From positions 1,426,001-1,490,000 of the forward strand of contig CP021424.1 in the NCBI GenBank assembly GCA_002162095.1: a DNA stretch of 64,000 nt. Direction: 5' to 3'. This document shows positions 17,883 to 28,969 of the stretch, piece by piece (within the stretch, counting starts at the first letter, position 1; every line of letters starts with the position of its first letter). Below the pieces are notes generated by a model. The model was not told the origin of the DNA. It saw only the letters and a program-made list of their open reading frames with translations, and did not search any database. The position numbers and the translations under genes were made by a program. Origin of the DNA: Armatimonadetes bacterium Uphvl-Ar2. GTDB lineage: Bacteria > Armatimonadota > Fimbriimonadia > Fimbriimonadales > Fimbriimonadaceae.

Positions 17883-18598
17883 ATGTGGATCGGCTTAGCC
17901 TTGGCCCTCAATGACAGCGCGGTGATGGGGGTGGGCGGCACCGTATCGGCCCTGGACACCACCACCCCGGTGCGCATGGTGCGCGAGCGCATCGACATCC
18001 ACATGGGCCAGCGCAAGGTCAATGCCGAGTTCCTCTTCCAGAACACCGCCAACACCCCCACGCGGGTGCTGATGGGGTTCCCGGAAGAAGGCGGCGGCGA
18101 CATCGAGGTGCCCGGCCCCAACCGCAGCACCTGGTTTAAATCGTTCCGCAGCTGGGTGGATGGCGAGCCCGTGGCCGTGCAGCGCCGCCCCTCCGAAGGC
18201 GACGACATGTTCTATAAGCAATGGTGGACCAAGGAGGTCACCTTTGCCGCGCGGCAAGAGCGCACCGTGCGCAACGAATATGTGACCACGCTGGGGGGAG
18301 TGCCACCGGCATCAGCTGGCTGACGTATGTGCTTTCAACCGGGCGGCCCTGGCAGGGCACCATCGGCGAGGCGGTGATTACGGTGGATTTGGCGGGGATT
18401 CCGCGCAACGCTTGGATTGGGGCGCGCCCGGCCAACTACGTGCGCCAGGGCGACAAGCTGGTGTGGGTGAAGCGCAATTTTGAACCCGAAGAGGACGAGG
18501 AAGTGGTGGTGGCGTACTGGGTGCAGGTGAAGGGGTCGCCGATTGTGCGGCCGGACGAACTGCGGCAGCAGTACGGCCCGATTTTCCAGCGGGATTAG
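17883..18598 (+). pseudogene. DUF4424-like secreted protein, frameshifted
   Basis: Two open frames together encode about 238 residues of one protein. The first (17883-18323) runs MWIGLALALNDSAVMG to VTTLGG and continues out of frame. The second frame resumes at SATGISWLTYVLSTG and ends at 18598. Adding one G to the six-G run at 18293-18298 joins them exactly. The N-terminal part (signal-like start, then VRMVRERIDIHMGQRKVNAEF) resembles DUF4424, an extracytoplasmic beta-rich family of unknown role. Either a one-base sequencing error or a real slippage site would explain it. Confidence 0.6.
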
Positions 18599-18602
18599 AT
18601 CG

Positions 18603-19541
18603 ATGAGCAAGCGAGTTTGGTGGATTCTGGGCGGCGTCGTGGTGCTGTCCGCGGGCGTGTACTTTGGTGTCAATGCCATGGCCCCACGCAAGCCGGTTAG
18701 TGCGCATGAAGAGCGCATCAGGGAACTGTTTGCCGCAATTGATGAACCGGCTTCGGACTTCAAGATGTTAGCGCCTAAGGATCAACGGCAATGGGGCATT
18801 GCCAATGACACAACGGTGATGATCCATGATCCAAGCCTGCAGATCACGCAGATCCGGCGATGGCCAGCTTGGCTCAAGCGGAATCCGGAGGCCCCTCCTG
18901 GCCCGGGTGCAGTAGAGAATGCCAAAGAAGCAACAGAAAAGCTCGCCGCCCTCCTCCCCAAACTCGGGCTTGGCGACCTCAAGTACAAGATTCTTACGGC
19001 GCATCGACTCGAGACGCAGCCCTTCTTAGTCACCAAGAATGGGCGTCAGGAATGGGAGGAGCGGAAGGCCAGGCCGCGCTACATGGTGTTTTTTCGAGAG
19101 ACTCACGAGGACCCGCGCTACTATCTCGATGGCTTGCGTGAAGGCCAAGTCGAATACTGCGCAAACTCTGGCGAACTATTGCAGTTCTACATCAACTACC
19201 CGGAGAAGGCCGGCGAGTGGGAATCTATTGTCACCGAAGAACAAGCCGCTCGAAAAGTGCGCGAGGCGTGGAAGTTTTGGCCTGAGGCGGCTTCGGTAGC
19301 TCGCACCACGGTAGATCGGATTTGGATGCATTACTGGACCGACTACAAACTCCGACACGAGACACCAATGTCGGGCGGATACGTGGTGCGGGGCCTGGAT
19401 GCCAAGGGTGACCTCCTGTGCATCGGATTTGTGGTGGGGAAGACCGGAGAAGTGAGCAGACCAGACTGCGGCGACCTTCCCGATTTGTTGAACTGGAGCG
19501 GCGAGATCCGCAGGTACCGACCCACGGAACTAGCCCCCTAG
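18603..19541 (+). CDS. Membrane-anchored PepSY-like protein
   Basis: 312 residues. The N-terminal helix (VWWILGGVVVLSAGVYFGV) is an uncleaved-type anchor. The extracytoplasmic part shares the layout of the other PepSY-like proteins here: FRETHEDPRYYLDGLREGQ, then CANSGELLQFY, then VTEEQAARKVREAWKFWP, and a final VVGKTGEVSRPDC. It starts 4 nt after the DUF4424-like gene and is probably in the same transcript. An intrinsic terminator follows. Confidence 0.65.
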   Translation: MSKRVWWILGGVVVLSAGVYFGVNAMAPRKPVSAHEERIRELFAAIDEPASDFKMLAPKDQRQWGIANDTTVMIHDPSLQITQIRRWPAWLKRNPEAPPGPGAVENAKEATEKLAALLPKLGLGDLKYKILTAHRLETQPFLVTKNGRQEWEERKARPRYMVFFRETHEDPRYYLDGLREGQVEYCANSGELLQFYINYPEKAGEWESIVTEEQAARKVREAWKFWPEAASVARTTVDRIWMHYWTDYKLRHETPMSGGYVVRGLDAKGDLLCIGFVVGKTGEVSRPDCGDLPDLLNWSGEIRRYRPTELAP

Positions 19542-19560
19542 CCGCCCCGCCCACCCCCAC

Positions 19561-19590
19561 CGGGCCCACCCGGGCGCGCAGGCCCGTTTT
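19561..19590 (+). terminator. Intrinsic terminator
   Basis: CGGGCC (19561-19566) pairs with GGCCCG (19581-19586), followed by TTTT. It ends the 17883-19541 transcript just before gyrB. Confidence 0.6.
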
Positions 19591-19648
19591 CAGGTAGATT
19601 CCAGGGTGAAATGACCAGGGAAGGTCTCCCCGGTCGCGCTTGATTGCA

Positions 19649-21703
<2,055 letters not shown>

Positions 21704-21726
21704 GCGCGTCGGAGAACACCTTGCTT

Positions 21727-21747
21727 CCCCGGTGCTGGCCGCCGGGG
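21727..21747 (+). terminator. Hairpin after gyrB (weak terminator candidate)
   Basis: CCCCGG (21727-21732) and CCGGGG (21742-21747) form a 6-bp GC stem with a 9-nt loop. There is no clear T tract, so termination is uncertain. Confidence 0.35.
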
Positions 21748-21771
21748 TAGTTCGAATTGCAACCTGCCGGT

Positions 21772-21777
21772 TATAAT
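21772..21777 (+). promoter_or_regulatory. Consensus -10 TATAAT of cassette 1
   Basis: Perfect TATAAT with TTCGAA at 21751-21756 as a poor -35 (15-nt spacer). The predicted start is near 21784. A strong Shine-Dalgarno GGAGAGGAGG (21791-21800) lies 7 nt before the ATG at 21808, unlike the leaderless genes around it. Confidence 0.5.
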
Positions 21778-21807
21778 TGCCGTCTGGAAGGGAGAGGAGG
21801 CATCCGT

Positions 21808-22359
21808 ATGACGAGGGGGCTCTCCGCGCGTACTCGAGCACGCCCGGGAGGTTACGGTTTGAAGGTTGAACGACTACGTATCGTGGTTCCGTGGTTACTC
21901 GTGCAGCTCTACGTCATGATGGCCACGAGCTCATACTGGGTGTTTCTTCGGATTGGCTTCATGCCGTTCTACTCGGAGGAAGTGGAGCAAGGAGCGGATC
22001 GGCAAGGTGTGCTGCTCAATGGCTTCAAGCACGCTCTGACGAGTCCGAACCTTTGCTTTGACGTGAACAATGTCTACCTCTGGCACGGCACAGCTTGGAA
22101 TGGGGTTATTGGAGTTTCAGCATTTTTGCTTTTTGGGTTGCTGGCCACGCTGTGGGGCTCGGGTCTAAAGTGGATCAACCTTATTCTTGGCGTACTCCTC
22201 GGGGTGTGTGTTTCGCTCAGCTTGTTCTTTCTTGCGGAGACCCCCATCTTCGAATGGTACGAGCTACTGGTCAAGTGGAGCTTGCTTGCCGTACTAGCTC
22301 TTCAGGCGAGGCTATCAGCTTTCCTCTTAAACAAAACATTAGCAAGAATGGAGAGCTAA
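21808..22359 (+). CDS. Four-helix membrane protein of cassette 1
   Basis: 183 residues of unknown family. Hydrophobic helices are visible at about 30-50 (VPWLLVQLYVMMATSSYWVF), 90-110, 115-140 (LILGVLLGVCVSLSLFFL) and 145-165. It is paralogous to the product at 23258; shared features include YWVFLRIGFMP/YWVVLRVVFMP and a late LLAV/LLAA helix after EWYELL/QWYELI. The start is set by the strong Shine-Dalgarno sequence. It precedes a pilin-like gene by 40 nt, and this pairing is repeated in cassette 2, suggesting the two proteins work together. Confidence 0.7.
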   Translation: MTRGLSARTRARPGGYGLKVERLRIVVPWLLVQLYVMMATSSYWVFLRIGFMPFYSEEVEQGADRQGVLLNGFKHALTSPNLCFDVNNVYLWHGTAWNGVIGVSAFLLFGLLATLWGSGLKWINLILGVLLGVCVSLSLFFLAETPIFEWYELLVKWSLLAVLALQARLSAFLLNKTLARMES

Positions 22360-22399
22360 AGCTTGGGGGCAGCATAGAGCCACGAAAGAGAGAACGAAA

Positions 22400-23116
22400 A
22401 TGCGCAATGAACTAGTACAAAGACACTATGCCGGTATGCGAGCCGGCTTTACGTTGATCGAAGTGATTGTGTCTCTGGCAATCATCGCCCTCATCGCCGC
22501 CATCGTCTTTCCAGCCATCGGCCGGAGTAAGGAATCAGCCTTGCGAACTCGAGAGGAAGCCGCGTTGCGCCAAATCTACGTGGCCGTCAACCTTTACGAA
22601 GCAGATTTCGATCAGCAAGCTTTGCCCTCGCTGGACCACCTCAAGGACGGCTATCTTAAACTTAGCTTCCTAGAAAACCCGAGCGACGTGCGAAGCGCCA
22701 TGAAACGGTCCGATTGGCCCGCCAATCTCTATGTGACTCTTACGAATGTGGATCTTCCAGAACACATTGCACAGAGATCCACGGCCCGAATCGGGTACTT
22801 CTATCTCAAGGCGTTCGAAGGCCGCTTCCCGGCTGGACGATCCTTTGCTGAGTATCGCAACAACCCCGAAATTGGGATGGTCACCGGTTTTGGGCTCCTC
22901 AAATGCAATGGGGTGTGCGAATACGGTCGGTGGAACACCCTTGAATCAGGCCAAGCTCCACTCAACGTTTACGGCAGTCTCGGGACGGTGCGGATGGATG
23001 GCTCGATCTTGTTCCGCACGCGGCCAAAGGAGTGTTCGCCCGGCCCGCTGGGCCACAACAATCTCTTCTTCGGGGGCAAGCTCAATTGCCAGACCGTTCC
23101 CGTTTCTCCCGGCTAA
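22400..23116 (+). CDS. Type IV pilin-like (pseudopilin) protein of cassette 1
   Basis: 238 residues with a prepilin leader cleaved before Phe in AG/FTLIEVIVSLAIIALIAA; Glu5 of the mature protein is present. The remainder is a soluble domain with four Cys (KCNGVCEYG and later single Cys), which suggests disulfides outside the cell. It is closely related to the product at 23773; stretches such as VNLYEADFDQQALPSLDHLK are identical. Processing would need a prepilin peptidase encoded elsewhere. The stop is followed at once by copy 2 of the gyrB tail. Confidence 0.8.
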   Translation: MRNELVQRHYAGMRAGFTLIEVIVSLAIIALIAAIVFPAIGRSKESALRTREEAALRQIYVAVNLYEADFDQQALPSLDHLKDGYLKLSFLENPSDVRSAMKRSDWPANLYVTLTNVDLPEHIAQRSTARIGYFYLKAFEGRFPAGRSFAEYRNNPEIGMVTGFGLLKCNGVCEYGRWNTLESGQAPLNVYGSLGTVRMDGSILFRTRPKECSPGPLGHNNLFFGGKLNCQTVPVSPG

Positions 23117-23118
23117 GT

Positions 23119-23152
23119 CCGCGCCGTCACCAACCTCGACTGGCACTATTAA
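23119..23152 (+). repeat. gyrB-tail direct repeat, copy 2
   Basis: An exact 34-of-34 copy of the gyrB 3' end, non-coding here, two bases after the pilin stop. The distance from copy 1 is 1449 bp. Confidence 0.95.
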
Positions 23153-23191
23153 ACTGGATCATCGCGGCTTCGCGTAAAGGGCTTGCGTGTT

Positions 23192-23214
23192 GGGATTGCA
23201 CCTTGGTGCAACCC
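23192..23214 (+). other. Hairpin between cassettes
   Basis: GGG-a-TTGCACC pairs with GGTGCAA-CCC, a 10-bp stem with one bulge, between repeat copy 2 and the next gene. It has no T tract. It could be a terminator remnant, an mRNA structure or part of a recombination site. Confidence 0.4.
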
Positions 23215-23257
23215 ATCCCCAGCGCCTACCGTCTTCCACTGTAGGAGGTGCGGCTTG

Positions 23258-23776
23258 ATGCCTGGGGGTGCAAAGCAGACGGGATTGCCAGCGGCCGTAT
23301 TGTTACTCCACGCCTACACGGTATGCACATTGAACACCTATTGGGTGGTTCTGCGTGTTGTTTTTATGCCGATTGAATCAGATTTAGTCAATCGGCAGGA
23401 GATTCTTGTTTCTGGCGTCGGTGATGCGCTTCGGATGCCCCTCCTTTACTTTGTTCCCGAGTCTACATACTTTTGGTACTCAACAACTCTCAATGGGGTG
23501 GTGGGTGCGCTGGCCTTCACAGTTTACGGACTTGTAGCTCTGTCCTGGCTGAGCAAGCGTAAGGCCATGAGAGTCGTAGCCGGAGTCGCCCTCGCCGTTT
23601 GCGTCTGTATCAGCCTTGTGTTCGTCGCCACCACGCCGGTGCTCCAATGGTACGAGCTGATCATCAAGCTCAGCCTGCTGGCGGCATTAACCGGACTAGG
23701 CATAGCATCCGAGAAGTTGCGTCAAAAGCTCGTGGATAGGCTAGCGGGCGACGAGAAAGAATGGAGTCCATCATGA
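23258..23776 (+). CDS. Four-helix membrane protein of cassette 2
   Basis: 172 residues, paralog of the protein at 21808 and likewise of unknown family. Hydrophobic helices lie at about 12-35, 78-100, 105-128 (VVAGVALAVCVCISLVFVAT) and 133-150. The start follows AGGAGGTG (23243-23250) by 7 nt. It overlaps the next gene by ATGA, so membrane protein and pilin are translationally coupled, which strengthens the view that they form a functional pair. Confidence 0.7.
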   Translation: MPGGAKQTGLPAAVLLLHAYTVCTLNTYWVVLRVVFMPIESDLVNRQEILVSGVGDALRMPLLYFVPESTYFWYSTTLNGVVGALAFTVYGLVALSWLSKRKAMRVVAGVALAVCVCISLVFVATTPVLQWYELIIKLSLLAALTGLGIASEKLRQKLVDRLAGDEKEWSPS

Positions 23777-24480
23777 TTCGGCATGGCACCTCCAACCGAT
23801 GCACGAAGGGAATCACCCTGATCGAAGTAATCGTGTCGCTGGCGGTCATTGCCCTGATCGCGGCCATCGTCTTTCCGGCCATCGCCCGGAGCAAGGAATC
23901 GGCCTATCGCACCAGAGAAGAGGCCTCCCTGCGCCAGATCTACGTGGCCGTCAACCTCTACGAAGCGGATTTCGACCAGCAGGCGTTGCCCTCTTTGGAC
24001 CACCTCAAGGATGGCTATCTCAAGCTCAGCTTCCTGGAGAGCCCCACGGACGTCCGTGCCGCCACCAAGCTTTCGGACTGGCCCGCCAACCCCGGCATCT
24101 ACATTAAGGAGTTCGACAAACCCGAACACCTGGAGCAGCGGTCAACCGCCCGGATCGCCTATTCCTCTCTCAAGTCGTACGAAGGCCGTTATGCGGCTCG
24201 GCGCACGTTCGCCGAATATCGAGACAACCCCGAGCTGGGCATGATTGCCGGCCTGGGTTTGCTCAAGTGCAACGGGGCGTGCGAATACGGCAAGCGCAAC
24301 CCCATCAATTCCGGCCATCCGCCTTCTAACCTCTATGGCTACGTGGGGGCCGTGCGGATGGATGGCTCCATCTTCTTCCGGATTCGCCCGAAGGAGTGCA
24401 CATCCGCCACAATGGGGCACAACAACCTCTTCTTCGCCAAGGACCTCACCTGTAAGGTGTCCCCGGTCACGCAGATCTAA
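23773..24480 (+). CDS. Type IV pilin-like (pseudopilin) protein of cassette 2
   Basis: 235 residues. The leader is cleaved before Ile in KG/ITLIEVIVSLAVIALIAA. The soluble part is collinear with the cassette 1 pilin, including the KCNGACEYG cysteine pair and a C-terminal GHNNLFF. ATG at 23773 is preferred over 23761 because GGAG lies 6 nt upstream and the ATGA overlap couples it to the previous gene. The stop is followed by copy 3 of the gyrB tail. Confidence 0.8.
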   Translation: MIRHGTSNRCTKGITLIEVIVSLAVIALIAAIVFPAIARSKESAYRTREEASLRQIYVAVNLYEADFDQQALPSLDHLKDGYLKLSFLESPTDVRAATKLSDWPANPGIYIKEFDKPEHLEQRSTARIAYSSLKSYEGRYAARRTFAEYRDNPELGMIAGLGLLKCNGACEYGKRNPINSGHPPSNLYGYVGAVRMDGSIFFRIRPKECTSATMGHNNLFFAKDLTCKVSPVTQI

Positions 24481-24482
24481 GT

Positions 24483-24516
24483 CCGCGCCGTCACCAACCT
24501 CGACGGACACTATTAA
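24483..24516 (+). repeat. gyrB-tail direct repeat, copy 3 (diverged)
   Basis: 32 of 34 bases match copies 1 and 2 (CTGG is CGGA here). It sits two bases after the second pilin stop and 1364 bp from copy 2. Confidence 0.9.
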
Positions 24517-24630
24517 AAATGCTAGGTTTGGCCCTGGTAGATGTGCCGGATATTGCGTCAATCATAGCATTGACTATTACGGGAGGTTCATCATTCAACT
24601 GCCTGGAACTATCTGGGCAGGATGATCCTT

Positions 24631-25344
24631 ATGTATAAGTTCGCTTTGAGTGCCCTCGCTTTGGGTGCCGTAGCTATGAGTTCCGCCCAGGCGCTGATGT
24701 ATGATTCCGTACCGGCGACGGTGACCAACTACTTCGCCCCCGGTGGTGCCACCAACCAAGCGGGGAACACCATCACCCGCCTGATGGCCGACGACATCGA
24801 CATGATTGATGCCTTCCCGGGCGCGCAGATCACGAGCTTCGCCTTCACCCTGGTGAATGCGAACACGACGACGGTTTCGTTCCGCCCGCGCGTGCGCTTC
24901 TATGCTTTGACCGGCACGACGGCGACCACGTTGGGCAACTACATCACGGGTTACACGCTGAACCCGGTCTCCATGACGGCGAACTCGGCCACGACCTACA
25001 CGGTGAACATTGGTCCGGGCTTCAACGTGCCCAACAACTTCTTCCTGTGGGCCGGCCTGACGTTCGACAACAACACCGGCGCAACCGGTGCCACGGCGAC
25101 GCAACTGGACAACATCGGCTGGGCGGTGGGTCAGCCGTCGGTGGGCACCAGCGATGACATCTTCTTCCGCACCACGGCGGCGGGCAGCTTCGTTGGCGGC
25201 AACCCGGCCGGCGGCTACTTGTTCTTCAACGGCAATCCGCCGGCGAACTTCGCGTTCCGCCTGAATGCCGTGCCGGAACCGGCGAGCATGATCGCGCTTG
25301 GTGCGGGCCTGCTGGCCATGATGCGCCGACGCCGCGCTGCCTAA
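24631..25344 (+). CDS. PEP-CTERM sorted extracellular protein
   Basis: 237 residues with a signal peptide (MYKFALSALALGAVAMSSAQA), a Thr/Asn/Gly-rich beta-type body, and a PEP-CTERM tail (AVPEPASMIALGAGLL, then RRRR). PEP-CTERM tails are recognised by an exosortase/archaeosortase-type enzyme during export; none is encoded in this window. An alternative start at 24622 adds three residues. AGGA lies 8 nt before the chosen ATG. The body differs from that of the four-gene array further on. Confidence 0.85.
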   Translation: MYKFALSALALGAVAMSSAQALMYDSVPATVTNYFAPGGATNQAGNTITRLMADDIDMIDAFPGAQITSFAFTLVNANTTTVSFRPRVRFYALTGTTATTLGNYITGYTLNPVSMTANSATTYTVNIGPGFNVPNNFFLWAGLTFDNNTGATGATATQLDNIGWAVGQPSVGTSDDIFFRTTAAGSFVGGNPAGGYLFFNGNPPANFAFRLNAVPEPASMIALGAGLLAMMRRRRAA

Positions 25345-25367
25345 ATCAGCGGGCAAACGACCAAAAG

Positions 25368-25405
25368 ATCCCGTCCTTGGCCATTGGCCGGGGCGGGATT
25401 TCTCC
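25368..25405 (+). terminator. Intrinsic terminator
   Basis: ATCCCGTCC (25368-25376) pairs with GGGCGGGAT (25391-25399) over 9 bp with one G-T, followed by a T-rich stretch. It ends the PEP-CTERM transcript. Confidence 0.65.
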
Positions 25406-25460
25406 TTATGACCGACCGGCTCGGACAGGGACTCGGCTGACCTCAACCCCGCCTCGCAAG

Positions 25461-25466
25461 TAGAAT
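25461..25466 (+). promoter_or_regulatory. -10 hexamer TAGAAT before lepA
   Basis: TAGAAT, 25 nt before the lepA ATG, predicting a leader of about 18-20 nt. No convincing -35 is visible. Confidence 0.35.
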
Positions 25467-25491
25467 AGTTCAGCCGCGCGGGTCTCATTCG

Positions 25492-27288
25492 ATGGACCAA
25501 TCCCTTATTCGCAACTTCTGCATCATCGCTCACATTGACCACGGAAAGTCCACTTTGGCGGACCGAATCCTGGAAGTCACGGGGGCGGTGCGTGGTCATG
25601 CCCAAGAGCAGATGCTGGACACGATGGACCTGGAGCGCGAGCGGGGCATCACGATCAAGATGACGGCGGTCCGGATGAACTTCACCGCCAAAGATGGCAA
25701 AACCTACCAGTTCAACCTGATTGACACGCCCGGCCACGTGGACTTTACGTACGAAGTCAGCCGCGCGCTCTATGCCTGCGAAGGCGCACTCCTGGTGGTG
25801 GATAGCACCCAGGGCGTGGAAGCCCAAACCATTGCCAACGCCAGCATGGCCATGAATCAGAACCTCGCCATCATCCCGGTGGTGAACAAGATGGATCTCC
25901 CCCACGCCGACCTGGAGATGGCCAAGGACGAGATCGAAAACGCGCTGATGATCGACGCGAGCGAGGCGATCCCGTGCAGCGCCAAATCGGGCATGGGCAT
26001 CACCGACATCTTGGAAGCGGTGGTGGAGCGCATTCCGCCCCCGACCGGCGACAAGGAAGCCTCCTTGCGGGCGTTGATCTTCGACTCGCACTTCGACACC
26101 TATCAAGGCGCGGTGGCCTATGTACGCGTGGTGGATGGCGAGGTGAAGCCGGGCGACAAGATCCGGATGATGTCCACGGGCAAGACCTTTGATGTCGACG
26201 AAGTGGGCGTGTTCCGCCCGCGTCTGGAGCGGGGCCAGGCCCTGCGCACCGGCGAAGTGGGCTTTATCACCGGCGCCATCAAGACGATTGGGGATGCGGC
26301 GGTGGGCGACACCGTCACCAGTGCGGAAAATTCGGCCGTCGAGCCGCTACCCGGCTACCGCAAGGCGAAGCCGATGGTGTTCTGTGGTCTCTATCCCACC
26401 GATAGCGACCAGTACGCGGACCTGCGCGAGGCCATCGAGAAGCTTCAACTGAACGACTCGTCGTTGCAGTTCGAGCCCGAGACCAGTGCGGCCCTCGGCT
26501 TTGGGTTCCGCTGCGGCTTCCTGGGCTTGCTGCACATGGAAATCGCCCGCGAGCGCCTGGAGCGCGAGTTCAACTTGGACCTCATTCTCACCGCGCCGAG
26601 CGTGGACTACCAGGTCTACATGAATGACGGCTCGATGCTCCACATTTCGAACCCGAGCGAGCTCCCGAGTCCCAACCACATCCAGCGCATCGAGGAGCCG
26701 ATGGTGGACGCCACCATCATGGTGCCCAACGATTACGTGGGGGCTGTGATGACGCTTTGCCAAGACCGTCGCGGCGTCTATAAAAAGACGGAATACCCCT
26801 CGCAAACCCGCTGCTTAATTTATTACAGCCTGCCTTTGGGTGAAATTCTTCTCGACTTTTTTGACAAATTAAAGTCCAGCACGCGCGGATATGCCTCGCT
26901 TGATTATGAGTTTAGCGGCTATCAAGATAGTGACCTTGTGAAAGTGGATATCCTGCTCAATGGCGACCAGGTGGACGCTCTCAGCTTCATTGTGAACAAG
27001 CAGTTTGCCTACTATCGCGGCAAGGCCATCGTGGAGCAGCTGCGCAAGGTGGTGCCGCGCCAGCAGTACGAGGTCAAAATCCAGGCGGCGATTGGCTCCA
27101 AGATCATCTCGGCGGACGTCATCAAGCCGTTCCGCAAGAACGTGATTGCCAAGTGCTACGGCGGCGACGTTTCGCGCAAGCGAAAACTGCTGGAAAAGCA
27201 GAAGAAGGGGAAGAAGCGCATGAAGAACATCGGCAGCATCGAGGTGCCGCAAGAAGCCTTCCTCTCCGTGCTGCGCGTGGCCGAGTAG
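25492..27288 (+). CDS. lepA: Elongation factor 4 (LepA)
   Basis: 598 residues; the translational GTPase that back-translocates or remodels stalled ribosomes. G1 AHIDHGKST, switch-[12 protein letters not shown]4 NKMD and G5 SAKSG are intact. The LepA-specific C-terminal domain is present ([20 protein letters not shown]). An AT-rich stretch with unusual codons lies at about 26790-26950 (residues 433-486), but the protein sequence there is conserved in character. Length is standard. Confidence 0.97.
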   Translation: MDQSLIRNFCIIAHIDHGKSTLADRILEVTGAVRGHAQEQMLDTMDLERERGITIKMTAVRMNFTAKDGKTYQFNLIDTPGHVDFTYEVSRALYACEGALLVVDSTQGVEAQTIANASMAMNQNLAIIPVVNKMDLPHADLEMAKDEIENALMIDASEAIPCSAKSGMGITDILEAVVERIPPPTGDKEASLRALIFDSHFDTYQGAVAYVRVVDGEVKPGDKIRMMSTGKTFDVDEVGVFRPRLERGQALRTGEVGFITGAIKTIGDAAVGDTVTSAENSAVEPLPGYRKAKPMVFCGLYPTDSDQYADLREAIEKLQLNDSSLQFEPETSAALGFGFRCGFLGLLHMEIARERLEREFNLDLILTAPSVDYQVYMNDGSMLHISNPSELPSPNHIQRIEEPMVDATIMVPNDYVGAVMTLCQDRRGVYKKTEYPSQTRCLIYYSLPLGEILLDFFDKLKSSTRGYASLDYEFSGYQDSDLVKVDILLNGDQVDALSFIVNKQFAYYRGKAIVEQLRKVVPRQQYEVKIQAAIGSKIISADVIKPFRKNVIAKCYGGDVSRKRKLLEKQKKGKKRMKNIGSIEVPQEAFLSVLRVAE

Positions 27289-27327
27289 TGTTCGCTCCTC
27301 GTTCTCGACCCCCGCATAAGTACCAGT

Positions 27328-27333
27328 TAAACT
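27328..27333 (+). promoter_or_regulatory. -10 hexamer TAAACT, leaderless type
   Basis: TAAACT, 6 nt, ATG (27340). It drives the first two-gene PEP-CTERM transcript. Confidence 0.5.
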
Positions 27334-27339
27334 GAACTT

Positions 27340-28095
27340 ATGTCATCTTGTTCGATGGGCGAGGTACCCTCTGGGAATCAAGGGGTTATCTCTGCGATGA
27401 AGAGGACATTAATTTTATTTACGGCGCTGGGAGTTGTTGGCTCTGCGCACGCCGTCGTCATTGACGATTTCACTACGGGGCTGTTTTCGGCTTCGTATGG
27501 TGGGAACGCTTACTTTACGGGTGGTGCCACAGTTCCCAACGCTGTCGGCCCGCTCCGCTACCACAGCACCAAGTTCAATGCGAATCCGCTCTTTGCGCAG
27601 ACGTTCATTGACATGCTGGGCGACGGCAAGACCTACATTGAAACCGGTCCGGGTGTGGATGCCGAAGTCACCCTGGCGTGGGCTGGTGGTCTGACCTCGG
27701 GCACCGGCACCTTCGGGGGCGGCTCGCTCAATGCGAACCAGTTCACGGCGATTCCGGCGAACCTGAGTGGCCTCACGGGCTTCCAGGTGGGCTACGAAAA
27801 CGCCGACCAGAACTTTGACCTCGTGATGGGGTTCATTGACACGACGAACAACGTGTTTGAACTCTCCACTCCGGTCACGGTGACGGCGGGCACGGGCTCG
27901 GTGGTCATTCCCTTCTCGAGCATCAACCTCACCAACATCAACTTGGCGAGCGTGGATGGCGTGGTCTTCCGCGCGTTCATGGATCACAGCCAAGACGTGA
28001 CGATCACTCGCCTCAATGCGGTGCCGGAACCGGCCAGCATGGTGGCGCTTGGCGCAGGTTTGTTGGCGCTTTTGCGCAGGAGTCGGCGCGCCTAA
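27340..28095 (+). CDS. PEP-CTERM protein, array member 1
   Basis: 251 residues. A signal peptide (MKRTLILFTALGVVGSAHA) begins 19 residues into the frame, so translation may instead start at 27397. The ATG at 27340 is used because the -10 box predicts a leaderless message beginning there. The body begins VVIDDFTTG, shared in form with the next three genes (VxxDxF). The C-terminus is AVPEPASMVALGAGLLALL followed by RRSRRA, a PEP-CTERM sorting tail. It is probably an extracellular surface or secreted protein of unknown role. Confidence 0.82.
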   Translation: MSSCSMGEVPSGNQGVISAMKRTLILFTALGVVGSAHAVVIDDFTTGLFSASYGGNAYFTGGATVPNAVGPLRYHSTKFNANPLFAQTFIDMLGDGKTYIETGPGVDAEVTLAWAGGLTSGTGTFGGGSLNANQFTAIPANLSGLTGFQVGYENADQNFDLVMGFIDTTNNVFELSTPVTVTAGTGSVVIPFSSINLTNINLASVDGVVFRAFMDHSQDVTITRLNAVPEPASMVALGAGLLALLRRSRRA

Positions 28096-28113
28096 GTCGC
28101 TGGAGAGGACAAC

Positions 28114-28809
28114 ATGAAGAAAATTTTCATTCCCCTGACTCTGGTGGCCATGGCGGCGGTCTCGCAAGCCGTGGTGATCGACACCTTCAGTGATAACCAA
28201 TCCGCCACGTTTGCAACGGATGGATACTCGGTGAACTCGGCTCCGGGAGGTACGATTGCCAGCGCGGGCGCCCGCACCTTCAGCGCGGACATTACGGCCA
28301 ACCCGAACAACCGCTTCATCCGGATGCAAAACACTTCGGGCAACCTGGTGATTCAGACGGGCTCGGGTGTGGCGGGCAACGCGTTCATCATCCTCACGGG
28401 TGCGCTGAACAGCGGGGCGCCTAACAGTGGGAGTTCGAGCTTCCCGGTTCTCAGCGATCACACGCCGATGAACCTGGACCTCAGCGGCTACAACGCTTTG
28501 GAGATTGACTACCTGGGTAATGACCAGGCCAGTACGGGCATCTCGGTGGTGGTGTACGACAACATGTTCGCCAATAGCGACGTGAGTGCCGTCTTCAACC
28601 CGACGGTAGGCAATGGCACGCTGATCATTCCGTTCAGCAGCATCTTCAGTACGGTGCCGGCGAATAGTGTGGGTCTCATCGGCCTGCGTGTGGGCCTCCC
28701 GAACGGGAACGACATCGCCTTTGGCGAAGTCCGCGCCGTGCCGGAACCGGGCACGATGATCGCGATGGGTGCGGGCTTGCTCGCTCTGGCGCGACGCCGC
28801 CGCAAGTAA
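28114..28809 (+). CDS. PEP-CTERM protein, array member 2
   Basis: 231 residues with a signal peptide (MKKIFIPLTLVAMAAVSQA), the VVIDTFSDN opening shared with its neighbours, a beta-type body and the PEP-CTERM tail (AVPEPGTMIAMGAGLLALA, RRRRK). It lies 18 nt after member 1 with GGAGAGGA ahead of the ATG, so the two form an operon ending at the terminator at 28829. Divergence from the other members is large outside the ends, implying an old duplication. Confidence 0.85.
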   Translation: MKKIFIPLTLVAMAAVSQAVVIDTFSDNQSATFATDGYSVNSAPGGTIASAGARTFSADITANPNNRFIRMQNTSGNLVIQTGSGVAGNAFIILTGALNSGAPNSGSSSFPVLSDHTPMNLDLSGYNALEIDYLGNDQASTGISVVVYDNMFANSDVSAVFNPTVGNGTLIIPFSSIFSTVPANSVGLIGLRVGLPNGNDIAFGEVRAVPEPGTMIAMGAGLLALARRRRK

Positions 28810-28828
28810 GCGCATATCTTCTAGAGCA

Positions 28829-28864
28829 AGAGCCTCCTGACCCTTCGGGCTGGGAGGTTTCTTG
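28829..28864 (+). terminator. Intrinsic terminator
   Basis: CCTCC (28833-28837) with GGAGG (28853-28857), and CCC with GGG inside around a TTC loop, followed by TTTCTTG and a second T run. It separates PEP-CTERM pairs 1-2 and 3-4. Confidence 0.65.
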
Positions 28865-28969
28865 CCTTTTCCCCTAGTGGGATTACCAGGTTTGTAGTCT
28901 TTCGGTTAAACGCGTCAGCCCTGGGAGAATGACCAGATTTGAAGGGGTATATTTCAACTGGGTAGTTAT

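Noticed and set aside
23119-24516. Integron-type attC interpretation of the gyrB-tail repeats
   Set aside because: The repeats lack the paired inverted core sites of attC, no intI gene is present, and the sequence is explained as gyrB 3' end.
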